From an uncultured Ruminococcus sp. (GTDB lineage Bacteria; Bacillota; Clostridia; Oscillospirales; CAG-272), in contig CACYWX010000007.1 in assembly GCA_902778205.1 (NCBI GenBank), forward strand, positions 1-22,518: a stretch of DNA of 22,518 bases. The letters run 5' to 3'. Below, one piece after another: positions 16,092 to 22,518 of this stretch. A program made the translations under genes and the position numbers. Each line of letters begins with the position of its first letter. Position 1 is the stretch's first letter. The notes beneath the pieces were generated by a model that was not told the origin of the DNA, ran no database searches, and saw only the letters and a list, made by a program, of their open reading frames with translations.

Positions 16092-16607
16092 ATGGAGATA
16101 CCGGAGGATTTTCCGTACCGGGAGGTTTTGATGAGGGGAAGGCCGGAGCACGGGGACGACGGGTTTCTGCTGGAGCATCCCCGGATGGAGCGGGAGAGGC
16201 GGGCCAAGCTCTTCGCGCCCTTCGACGCGCTGGACGGCTACGGGGACGCGCTCAGGACCAAGAACGCGGTATACGTGGACAAGATCCGGCTCTCCCCGGA
16301 TCAGCAGGCCGCGCTGGACCGGGATCTCGGGCGGCTCTGCGCCCTGTACGGACAGCGGGGTCGGCTCAGGGAGGGCGGCGGCGGTCTTCCGTGGGTGCGG
16401 ATTACCCGGTATGTGGTCTGCTCCGACCGGTACCACGACGCCTGCGGACTCCGGGGGTCCTATGTGACGGCGGAGGGACGTCTGACGGGAGCGGATCCGG
16501 AGGTCAGCCGCACGCTCCGGGTGGAGGGGGAGGTCATTCCCATCGGGGACATCGTGCGGATCCGGATCCTGGAGCACGGCCCACGCGGAAAAAGACCGCC
16601 GCGCTGA
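16092..16607 (+). CDS. YolD-like family protein, probable translesion-polymerase companion
   Basis: A 171-residue protein. Residues 34-80 carry the YolD-like pattern: RERRAKLFAPFDALDGYGDAL followed by a basic/charged helix and LSPDQQAALDRDLGRL, matching the family's R-x-x-x-FxPFaAL-x-Gy core. The C-terminal half (about 100-160) is beta-rich, with WVRITRYVVCSDRY, a GSYVTAEGRL turn and IPIGDIVRIRIL. YolD-like proteins are usually encoded next to UmuC/UvrX-type polymerases in Firmicutes and are thought to work with them, somewhat as UmuD does; the mechanism is not settled. Here the polymerase is the previous gene, but 446 bases and a likely terminator separate them. AGGAGG lies 5 bases before the ATG. 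The last codons overlap the stem of the terminator serving the convergent gene. Confidence 0.75.
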   Translation: MEIPEDFPYREVLMRGRPEHGDDGFLLEHPRMERERRAKLFAPFDALDGYGDALRTKNAVYVDKIRLSPDQQAALDRDLGRLCALYGQRGRLREGGGGLPWVRITRYVVCSDRYHDACGLRGSYVTAEGRLTGADPEVSRTLRVEGEVIPIGDIVRIRILEHGPRGKRPPR

Positions 16608-16641
16608 CTCCCGGAAAACGGGAGAACGGCACGGCGGCGGT
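16589..16641 (-). terminator. Terminator after the BlaR1-like gene
   Basis: On the minus strand ACCGCCGC (16641-16634) pairs with GCGGCGGT (16602-16595), enclosing a second hairpin CTCCCG/CGGGAG (16608-16624), followed by CTTTTT (16594-16589). It lies 13 bases beyond the stop at 16654 and reaches into the last codons of the convergent YolD-like gene. Confidence 0.75.
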
Positions 16642-16653
16642 TGGAATATTCCT

Positions 16654-19600
16654 TCACCCCGCGAAGGCCAGGGCGTTCGGGTCCTCGGGATCGAAGGGGG
16701 TGAACTGCGTGTATTCCTCGTTCGCCGCGGGATCCCAGCCCTCGTAGACCTTATAGACCGCGCCGGAGCGCTTGTCCACGGCAAAGGGGAAGATGATGGG
16801 GAACCAGTAAAAGTCCTCGTCTTCCCACGCGCCGACTGCACGCCCGTCGGACAGCGTCAGCCGCGCGGTGACGAAGCGGAGCCAGAGACGGTCCTCGACG
16901 CCGACGGCTCCCTCCGGCGTGGGATCATCGTACAAAGGCTCGAAGGGGCCGTAGATGTTCTCATAAGCCCGGACCAGCGCGTCGTGAAGCAGGCGCATCG
17001 CCCGCTCCGGCGGAATCGTCTCCCGGATCCCCTCCGCCGTTCCGACCCGCGCGGCGACGGATTTCAGCCTGACCTGCCAGAAGGTGTAATGGTCCCGGTA
17101 GCTCCAGTACTGCACGTCCCCCGGACAGACCAGAACCAGATCATAGCTCTCCCCGTCCTGTGTTGTCAGCGTCATGAGTTCCTCGTGGTACGTCGGGTAG
17201 AAGCGGTCCACGGCGTGACGGTACAGCGCCAGAGAACCGAGCAGGCCGAGGCCGTTTTTCTCCTGCTCAAAGCGGTCATAGAAGTCGATCCACAGGGGGA
17301 CCGGGTTGTCCGGATCCCCCGCCCACGCGCCGCCGATTCGGATCGTCACGTTTTGTTCCCACTCTGCGGGAAAGGTCAGCGTAAACAGGGGCTGATTGTC
17401 CGGGGTACACCACATCTGCTCGATTCCGGTCCCCGGCGGCGGATACCACACAATGGGCCAGCCGCTGACTTCGGATTCGTTCCACAGAGGGGTCTGCGTG
17501 CGGATCTCGGCGGAGCCTCCCATGCGCTCCGTCCACGTCTCCCGCCAGTCCGTCAGGGCGTCGAAATACCCGTCGAAGGGGATCTCCTGCCCGTTGACGA
17601 AGGAGCGGTTTTGCTTGGCCTCGTCGTAGTAGAACGCCCCGCACCGCTCCGCAGAAAAGACGGTATTGGCCGCGAGGGAGTCCGACACGGTGGTGAAGGC
17701 GTGGCATTCCAGCTTCTTCCAGAATTCGGAGGCGTCCATCGAAATGAGATAGGTCTGCTCGTTGACCGTGAAGAAATCCCCGTAGAAGCCGTCGGGCAGG
17801 TCCGGATCGTGGGCCCCGATCTGCGCGCACCAGAAGCCCGAGGGATCGGCGTTCAGGGAGGCCGGGATCCCCTCGAGGGTCGTGTGGAACGCCCGGACCT
17901 CTCCCGTCGGACGGTGGTATTCGTAGATGTCCAGCGGATAACTGCTCTCCGTCGGCATCCGGTAGACCACCAGCTCGTTCCAGCCGTCGCCGTTCAGATC
18001 GATCCGCCGGGAGGCATAGGCCGCGAGATAGGAGCTCATGTCCTCCAGCTCGTAGTGCTCCGCGAGAAAGGCGTCGTAGGCGGCGTCGATCTGCTCCCGC
18101 GTTTGACGGAGGGAGTCCTCGCGCTGCTCCGCGGCCGGCTCCGGGGGATTGTCGGGCTGTGACGGCAAGGCTTCGTCCGCGGGCTCCGGGGTCACGAACC
18201 GGATGGAGCATGGGCCGGTGTACTGCGTGCCGAAGAAGGTGGTTTTCTTCTCCGGGAGGGTGAGCTCGGCGCAGAGAACCGTTCCGTCCGGCAGGGTGTA
18301 GCGGACCGCGTCCGAGGACAAAAGCGCGCACTCGACCTTTTCCGGATACCAGCCGGTGAAGGTGTAGTCCTCGTCGACGGACCATCTGAGCAGACGCACG
18401 GACTGACCGCTTGTCTCAAACACCGCCGCTCCCACATGGCAGGGGATCCTGTCCGGGTCCCGGCTCGCCATGGTATCGCTGTCCTTCCACGTCAGGCCCG
18501 CGACGAACGGAACGACGAGGACTCCGGGCGGATCGATCCTGTTCAGCGAGCAGACGTAAACCTCCCGTTCCGCGGCGGAGCTGAGGGAGCGTCCGATGTA
18601 CCCGGCGTCGATCCACGCGCCGTTCTCCGCTTCGGCCTCACACCGCAGACGGAGGAGGGTTCTGCACTCCCGGGAATCCGGTTCGTCCTTTGGAAAGAGC
18701 ATTGCGGCATAGAATCCGCCGTCCGCCGTTGAGAAGAGGATCCATCCGTAGTTCGTCCCGTAATCCATCCGTCCCTGGAAGAGGCGAGACTCCTTCACGA
18801 TCCCCACGTCCACGCCCGTCTGATCGAGGATCCATTCTTCCGCGGAGCGGTTTTCTACAATCGGGTTCAGCGTGCCTTTTCCGATCCAGGTCCAGGTATC
18901 CTCCCAGCTGTTGACCCAGAGGGAGCCGTCCCCGGAAATCTCAAAGCGGTGGCTCTCAAGGACTTCCAAAAACTCGGGCGGGGGATCCTGATAGAAGTAC
19001 AGCACCTCGTCCGCCGAATAGCGGGTGTATGGGAGCGCGTCGGAAAACGCCGGGGCCTCGTAGGCCTCCTCCGCGACATCCGAATGAGCGAAACGGATCG
19101 CGCATTCGCCTACGTATTCCGTTTTGCCGAAGAGGGTTCTGTTCCGCTCCGGGAGGGTGAGCTCGAGCCGGATGGTCTCCCCGTCCTCCGTCTCAATGAG
19201 GATCCGGGTCCCGTTCTCCCGGCGGAACGTGCCGGGGCGCAGTTCCTCGGACGCGGAGATCTCCTCGAGGGGTCCCGTCACCGCCGCGTCCGGACAGAGC
19301 TTCCATCCCGCCAGACGAAGGCCGCGTCCCCCCTCCGACGGTACGAACACCGCCGCACCGAGGGAGAAGGGGGTATCGTCGCCCGCGTTTTCAAACCGCG
19401 TTCGGGCAGAGTTCCCCGCGGCGAACAGAACGGTGTAAATCCCGTCCCGGCCGCGAACCGCGGAAAAGGCCTTCACGTCCATGCCGGACACCGACGGGAG
19501 CGTTTCCCGGAACTGCGGCTCGAGGGACAGCTCGAAGAAGGAGAGGTCTCCCTTCGGCACGGGATCCTTCGCCTTCAGACGCAGAAGAGCCGCCGCCGCG

Positions 19601-21087
19601 CCGCGCTCGTCCGAATCGGAACGCACGACAAAGGCGAACCACACACGGCCGTCGGAAGTGGACAGGAGCAGATGATACGGGGAGCCGTTCGGGTGGTTCG
19701 GCTCCGTCAGGCGGTACCGGGCTTCCCGGATCGGGCCCACATCCCGCCCCGCGGACTCCTTCAGCATGTCCCGCAGGTCCTCCGCGCCGCCGATCCCCCC
19801 GGGTCCCACGCCGGATGCTTCGCCGGAGATGATCCACTCCTCCATGCGCCCCATGTGGGACCATACCGCGGCATCCAGGCTGTTCACATACAGCCGGTCC
19901 TCCCCCGTAAGCATCAGGAGAGCGCGGGAAAGCACCTCAAGGACGTCCTCATATCGCTCCTGCTCATACAGATATTCGATCCTGCCGACCGTGAAGCGGG
20001 TGTGAGGAATCTCGGTGTTCCGCGCGGAGACGTTCACCGCCAGAAGGATCCCGGTGAACACCAGCACCGCGGCCGCGGCGGCGCTCACCCGGAGGACCGG
20101 CTTTTTGTATTTCATCACGTTCTTCACGCGGCCTCCGGTTTCCCCTTCCCCGAAGGCCAGGGCAGGGCCTCCGATCCGTCCGCGGGAGGCGAACTTCACA
20201 AGGGTTTTCGCATACGCGGCGCGGACGTCGGCGTCGGAGGTGTCGCTTTGTTCGTCCAGACGGCCCATGGCACGGTTCAGCACCGCCTCGTCGCAGGACA
20301 GCTCCATATCCTTCCCGGACAGGGAAAACGCCAGCCAGACCAGGGGGTTGAACCAGTGAACGGTCAGGGCGATGAAGAAGAGGAACCGCCGCCAGGGATC
20401 GCCCCGCCGGATGTGGGTTCGTTCGTGGGCTGCGACGCAGGCCCGCTCCACCGGGGTCAGCCCCGCCGGGAGGTAGATCTTCGGGCGGAGCAAGCCTACC
20501 ACGAAGGCGGAATCCACCCGGTCGGTGAGGTACACGTTCCTCATGCCGGACGGGACCGCCTCCTTCAGCCGGGTTTTCAGGCTCCGGTACGACGCCAGAT
20601 TCCATCCGGTCATCACCGCGGCTCCGGCCAGCCAAACAAAGGGAGCCACGGTCAGGACGCGGTCCCACGGGCTGACGCGGTCTGCCTCGGCGGGCGGATC
20701 GGAGGCTGCGGGCAGGGATTCCGCTCCCTCAGCGGGCGAGGACGGAGAATCTGACGGGAGATTCCCCGCGGGATCGGGCGCGTAGACCTCGGACGAGGAG
20801 CCGCCGTCTGCCTGACCGGGAGATGGAACCGCGCTGTCCGGGGACTCTGTGGCGGCGGACGATTCGGTGTCGGTCCGAGCGGCCTCCGTCACCGCGGAGA
20901 AATCCGGTACGGGCACGGACAGAGGGATCCCGAAGGGCGTGAGCAGGCGGAAGAGGACGATGAGCCAGAGGGCCCAGGTCCACCGCTTCGGCGCTTTTTT
21001 CAGGGCGAGGCGCACCAGCAGGACCCCGAGGATCACAAGCGATCCCGTGAGACTCATGCGCAAAACGGTCAGGAAAACGTCCCTCAC
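16654..21087 (-). CDS. M56/BlaR1-family membrane metallopeptidase with very large duplicated outer region
   Basis: A 1477-residue protein, more than twice the size of BlaR1/MecR1. Membrane segments are at about 8-29, 36-56, 143-165, 235-256 and 334-353. The zinc protease motif HERTH (221-225) and the downstream ELSCDEAVL (262-270) are intact, as in BlaR1 signal-transducing proteases. A Pro/Ser-rich loop (60-140) follows the second segment. The usual penicillin-binding sensor domain is absent. Instead residues 361-677 and 686-973 are a tandem duplication, and 1000-1477 form further domains with a DLNGDGWNEL calcium-type loop (1030-1039). The start is GTG at 21087, with GGGGGTGAT upstream and only 4 bases after the blaI-type stop. 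It presumably senses something outside and inactivates the BlaI-type repressor. No beta-lactamase is nearby. Confidence 0.85.
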   Translation of the reverse strand: MRDVFLTVLRMSLTGSLVILGVLLVRLALKKAPKRWTWALWLIVLFRLLTPFGIPLSVPVPDFSAVTEAARTDTESSAATESPDSAVPSPGQADGGSSSEVYAPDPAGNLPSDSPSSPAEGAESLPAASDPPAEADRVSPWDRVLTVAPFVWLAGAAVMTGWNLASYRSLKTRLKEAVPSGMRNVYLTDRVDSAFVVGLLRPKIYLPAGLTPVERACVAAHERTHIRRGDPWRRFLFFIALTVHWFNPLVWLAFSLSGKDMELSCDEAVLNRAMGRLDEQSDTSDADVRAAYAKTLVKFASRGRIGGPALAFGEGETGGRVKNVMKYKKPVLRVSAAAAAVLVFTGILLAVNVSARNTEIPHTRFTVGRIEYLYEQERYEDVLEVLSRALLMLTGEDRLYVNSLDAAVWSHMGRMEEWIISGEASGVGPGGIGGAEDLRDMLKESAGRDVGPIREARYRLTEPNHPNGSPYHLLLSTSDGRVWFAFVVRSDSDERGAAAALLRLKAKDPVPKGDLSFFELSLEPQFRETLPSVSGMDVKAFSAVRGRDGIYTVLFAAGNSARTRFENAGDDTPFSLGAAVFVPSEGGRGLRLAGWKLCPDAAVTGPLEEISASEELRPGTFRRENGTRILIETEDGETIRLELTLPERNRTLFGKTEYVGECAIRFAHSDVAEEAYEAPAFSDALPYTRYSADEVLYFYQDPPPEFLEVLESHRFEISGDGSLWVNSWEDTWTWIGKGTLNPIVENRSAEEWILDQTGVDVGIVKESRLFQGRMDYGTNYGWILFSTADGGFYAAMLFPKDEPDSRECRTLLRLRCEAEAENGAWIDAGYIGRSLSSAAEREVYVCSLNRIDPPGVLVVPFVAGLTWKDSDTMASRDPDRIPCHVGAAVFETSGQSVRLLRWSVDEDYTFTGWYPEKVECALLSSDAVRYTLPDGTVLCAELTLPEKKTTFFGTQYTGPCSIRFVTPEPADEALPSQPDNPPEPAAEQREDSLRQTREQIDAAYDAFLAEHYELEDMSSYLAAYASRRIDLNGDGWNELVVYRMPTESSYPLDIYEYHRPTGEVRAFHTTLEGIPASLNADPSGFWCAQIGAHDPDLPDGFYGDFFTVNEQTYLISMDASEFWKKLECHAFTTVSDSLAANTVFSAERCGAFYYDEAKQNRSFVNGQEIPFDGYFDALTDWRETWTERMGGSAEIRTQTPLWNESEVSGWPIVWYPPPGTGIEQMWCTPDNQPLFTLTFPAEWEQNVTIRIGGAWAGDPDNPVPLWIDFYDRFEQEKNGLGLLGSLALYRHAVDRFYPTYHEELMTLTTQDGESYDLVLVCPGDVQYWSYRDHYTFWQVRLKSVAARVGTAEGIRETIPPERAMRLLHDALVRAYENIYGPFEPLYDDPTPEGAVGVEDRLWLRFVTARLTLSDGRAVGAWEDEDFYWFPIIFPFAVDKRSGAVYKVYEGWDPAANEEYTQFTPFDPEDPNALAFAG
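18169..20007 (-). repeat. Tandem duplicated domain within the BlaR1-like protein
   Basis: Unit 1 (residues 361-677, 20007-19057) and unit 2 (686-973, 19032-18169) align from start to end. Matching landmarks are PHTRFTVGRIEYLYEQ against PYTRYSADEVLYFYQ, RLYVNSLDAAVW against SLWVNSWEDTW, LGAAVFVPSEG against VGAAVFETSG, and LELTLPERNRTLFGKTEYVG against AELTLPEKKTTFFGTQYTG. The units are strongly diverged, so the duplication is old. No known domain name was recognised. Confidence 0.8.
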
Positions 21088-21091
21088 GGGA

Positions 21092-21454
21092 TCACCCCCT
21101 TCTGTTGTCTTCGATGAATTTCAAAAGCGCGGTCACCTCGTCCTCGCTCAGCTTCTTTCCGCGGGAGAAGGCCGTCAGAAAGCGAGGCAGGGATCCTCCG
21201 AAGGCCTCGTTGACGAACTGCTCGGACCGGCGTCCGTTGAACTCCTCCCGGGAGATCACGGACGAGACGGCGCCTCCGTCGTTACGGAACAGGCCCCGTT
21301 CGCACAGGCGCCTCAGGACGGTATAGGTGGTGGATTTTTTCCAGCCCAGGGACGCCTCCGCCCGCTTCACCAGCTCCCCCGAGGTCAGGGGTTCGTTCTC
21401 CCAGATCAGATCCGCGAATTTCGCTTCGATTTCGCCCAGCGTGACGTCGTTCAT
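21092..21454 (-). CDS. BlaI/MecI/CopY-family transcriptional repressor
   Basis: A 120-residue winged-helix repressor. The N-terminal DNA-binding part has the family pattern LGEIEAKFADLIWENEPLTSGELVKRAE, then GWKKSTTYTVLRRLCERGLF (37-56), where KSTTYTVLRRL is the recognition helix. The C-terminal half (66-120) is the helical dimer region; in BlaI and MecI this is where the BlaR1-type protease pathway cuts. AGGAGG lies 6 bases before the ATG at 21454. The BlaR1-like gene follows after 4 bases, so the two are co-transcribed and probably translationally linked. Two 17-base operator-like palindromes overlap its own promoter region, pointing to autorepression. What else it controls is not visible. 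Confidence 0.93.
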   Translation of the reverse strand: MNDVTLGEIEAKFADLIWENEPLTSGELVKRAEASLGWKKSTTYTVLRRLCERGLFRNDGGAVSSVISREEFNGRRSEQFVNEAFGGSLPRFLTAFSRGKKLSEDEVTALLKFIEDNRRG

Positions 21455-21474
21455 GGGGTGCCTCCTGTTTTACG

Positions 21475-21491
21475 GTTTACACATAGTAGAC
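21475..21491 (-). promoter_or_regulatory. BlaI-type operator, proximal copy
   Basis: Plus-strand reading GTTTACACATAGTAGAC. It shares the form GTTTACAnnnnGTAGAC with the distal copy at 21504-21520. It lies between the predicted transcript start region and the blaI-type ATG, and its right half is slightly worn. BlaI/MecI operators are TACA/TGTA palindromes of this kind. Confidence 0.65.
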
Positions 21492-21502
21492 TTTACGGGT
21501 AT

Positions 21503-21531
21503 AGTTTACACCATGTAGACCGGTTTGTCAA
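21503..21531 (-). promoter_or_regulatory. Promoter of the blaI-blaR1-like operon
   Basis: Minus strand TTGACA (21531-21526, exact consensus), 17-base spacer, TAAACT (21508-21503, 4 of 6). The distal operator occupies most of the spacer and reaches into the -10, so a bound repressor would block the polymerase. Confidence 0.6.
21504..21520 (-). promoter_or_regulatory. BlaI-type operator, distal copy overlapping the promoter
   Basis: Plus-strand reading GTTTACACCATGTAGAC: near-perfect dyad GTTTACA-CCA-TGTAGAC. Start-to-start distance to the proximal copy is 29 bases, so two dimers could bind close together, as in known blaI/mecI promoters. Confidence 0.75.
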
Positions 21532-21534
21532 GAG

Positions 21535-21561
21535 AAAAACGGACAAAAAGCGTCCGTTTTT
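21535..21561 (-). terminator. Bidirectional terminator upstream of the blaI-type promoter
   Basis: AAAAACGGAC (21535-21544), a 7-base loop and GTCCGTTTTT (21552-21561) form a perfect 10-base-pair stem with T runs in both directions. It ends 3 bases before the -35 of the blaI-type promoter, so it shields that promoter from transcripts coming from the UroD-like gene at 21893. Confidence 0.75.
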
Positions 21562-21601
21562 CGTTCTGTTTCCGAAATGCGGCGATCAGAAGCCGTCGGT
21601 T

Positions 21602-21652
21602 CCCCCTCATCAGTCACCTTAGGTGACAGCTTCCCCGCCGAGGGGGGAAGCC
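21602..21652 (+). repeat. Small intergenic hairpin repeat, copy E1
   Basis: CCCCCTCATCAG (21602-21613), a short hairpin GTCACC-TTA-GGTGAC (21613-21627), then GCTTCCCC (21629-21636) pairing with GGGGAAGC (21644-21651). It is the reverse-orientation partner of E2 at 21759-21824, with the same CCCCTCATC end and CTTCCCC/GGGGAAG stem but a different short hairpin. Confidence 0.65.
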
Positions 21653-21678
21653 TCATGATGTACAGCGGAAATTGACAC

Positions 21679-21731
21679 AAAGCGGCTCCCGTGGCGTATC
21701 GGTCATGAATAAACCCCACGGAAACCGCTTT
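21679..21731. other. Long stem between the inverted repeats E1 and E2
   Basis: AAAGCGG (21679-21685) pairs with CCGCTTT (21725-21731), and CCGTGG (21689-21694) with CCACGG (21716-21721), leaving a 3-by-3 internal loop (CTC/AAA) and a 21-base end loop. It sits between two inverted copies of a small repeat and has no gene of its own. Confidence 0.5.
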
Positions 21732-21758
21732 ATATCGAAGTTCAGCCGCACACGGTCT

Positions 21759-21824
21759 GCCTTCCCCGCAACCGAAGGTTGCAGCTTGGCCGGGGAAGGT
21801 GGCCCGCAGGGTCGGATGAGGGGG
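21759..21824 (-). repeat. Small intergenic hairpin repeat, copy E2
   Basis: Outer stem CCTTCCCC (21760-21767) with GGGGAAGG (21792-21799) encloses hairpin GCAACC-GAA-GGTTGC and the string AGCTTGGCC; hairpin CCC-GCA-GGG and GGATGAGGGG follow. It is the inverse of E1. The CTTGGCCGGGGA string is also found in repeat A (13834-13845), so the two repeat families may be related. Confidence 0.65.
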
Positions 21825-21892
21825 TATGCAGGATATGCAGTCGCTTTATTGAGACACAATAGAGATCGGTACCGAGGATCCGGCAGAGATGC

Positions 21893-22518
21893 TCACCGGA
21901 CGTTCAGCAGGGTCCGGAGCAGGTCCTCGTCGCCGTACCCGAGGCCGAAATTGCAGTAGAAGCCGTCTCCGCCGATGGCGTTCATCACGTCCAGGGCATC
22001 GCCGATGCCGCCCACCAGCATCATCCGCTTCCCCGCCGCCCGGATCCGCCGGTACACGTCCAGCCAGTGCATGGGCCCGGGCTTTCCCTCGCCGTAGACC
22101 CACTGAACCGCGTTCAGCTCCGGCAGGGACAGGATGGAATCCAGATGGCACAGCTCGCCGATGCCGTCCAGATGGTAGATGGTGTTCTCCAGCCGCTCCG
22201 TGTCCCGCCTCAGGGTGGGCAGGACGAATCGGCGGAACATCTCGTCCCCGATCATATAGCAGAAGTCGCACTGGAGGATATAGGACGGCGCGGGACTCAG
22301 AAGCCCCGCCCAGTCGGTCCAGCCCATGACCGTGCCGGATGCCGGGGAGGCCCGGTGGAGGATGGAGGAGAAGTCCTCGTAGGCGGCGTACCAGGCCTCC
22401 TCGATCTCCCCCACCAGCCGAAGGACCTCCTCCGGCTCGTCGATGAGGTCCGTCAGCAGGTTCTCGGTGCCGCGGAGAGTCGCCGCCACGTCCATCACGC
22501 CGCCCAGATCCGGCATGC
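21893..22518 (-). CDS. UroD/methyltransferase-superfamily protein, C-terminal part only
   Basis: About 207 residues are visible; the 5' end lies beyond the right edge, and the ATG at 22516 is taken as internal because UroD-type proteins have a further long N-terminal part. Recognisable features are DLGGVMDVAATLRGTENLL, then LIDEPEEVLRLV (family segment before the middle helices), SYILQCDFCYMIGDEMF and TIYHLDGIGEL with a barrel-strand histidine. A GVVYGEGKPG-like stretch (WVYGEGKPGPM) and a final GDGFYCNFGLGY follow. These place it in the uroporphyrinogen decarboxylase / cobamide methyltransferase superfamily. It is clearly different in sequence from the UroD-like protein at 7585-8559. The reaction is unknown. 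The stop at 21893 is followed by a 330-base gene-free stretch holding two repeats and a terminator. Confidence 0.75.
   Translation of the reverse strand, partial: MPDLGGVMDVAATLRGTENLLTDLIDEPEEVLRLVGEIEEAWYAAYEDFSSILHRASPASGTVMGWTDWAGLLSPAPSYILQCDFCYMIGDEMFRRFVLPTLRRDTERLENTIYHLDGIGELCHLDSILSLPELNAVQWVYGEGKPGPMHWLDVYRRIRAAGKRMMLVGGIGDALDVMNAIGGDGFYCNFGLGYGDEDLLRTLLNVR

Noticed and set aside
18949..20754. 601-codon plus-strand open frame opposite the BlaR1-like gene
   Set aside because: The minus frame holds the protease motif, membrane segments and duplicated domains; the plus frame is a shadow.

Overview
The window looks like a chromosomal stretch from a GC-rich, Gram-positive anaerobe of the Clostridia, most likely an uncultured gut Oscillospiraceae/Ruminococcaceae-type bacterium. 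The evidence is strong Shine-Dalgarno sites (AGGAGG types), some TTG/GTG starts, near-consensus sigma-A promoters with exactly 17-base spacers, a BlaI/BlaR1-type pair, a Firmicutes-type Y-family polymerase with a YolD-like protein, and intergenic hairpin repeats. The taxonomic placement is inference; no rRNA or other phylogenetic marker is present.

Layout: (1) 1-217, minus: the start of a maltose/galactoside O-acetyltransferase-like gene, cut by the window edge. (2) 486-3149, plus: SGNH esterase, HAD phosphatase and MATE exporter, probably one operon, ended by a strong terminator at 3184-3235. (3) 3399-7312, minus: sbcC and sbcD, overlapping by 4 bases, with their own promoter. (4) 7585-12003, minus: TIM-barrel isomerase, GxGYxYP lipoprotein and histidine phosphatase (tightly packed), followed by a uroporphyrinogen-decarboxylase-like gene with its own promoter. 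(5) 12189-13652, plus: C69 dipeptidase, divergent from group 4. (6) 14233-16607, plus: Y-family polymerase and a YolD-like gene, separated by long, repeat-filled spacers. (7) 16654-21454, minus: a BlaI-type repressor and a giant 1477-residue M56/BlaR1-type membrane metallopeptidase whose outer part contains a tandem duplication. (8) 21893-22518, minus: the 3' part of a second UroD-superfamily gene.

How the genes fit together: group 4 reads as a carbohydrate-linked unit of cytosolic isomerase, exported lipoprotein and phosphatase. Group 6 is translesion synthesis and group 3 is DNA-end processing. Group 7 is a self-contained sensor/repressor module with two matching operators in its own promoter region and no beta-lactamase or penicillin-binding protein nearby, so its signal and further targets are unknown.

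The most interesting signals are the repeat system in the spacers around the polymerase gene and after the MATE gene (conserved single-stranded blocks separated by hairpins whose sequences differ completely while pairing is kept), and the duplicated outer region of the BlaR1-like protein. No rRNA, tRNA, CRISPR array, transposase or recognisable defence island was seen.
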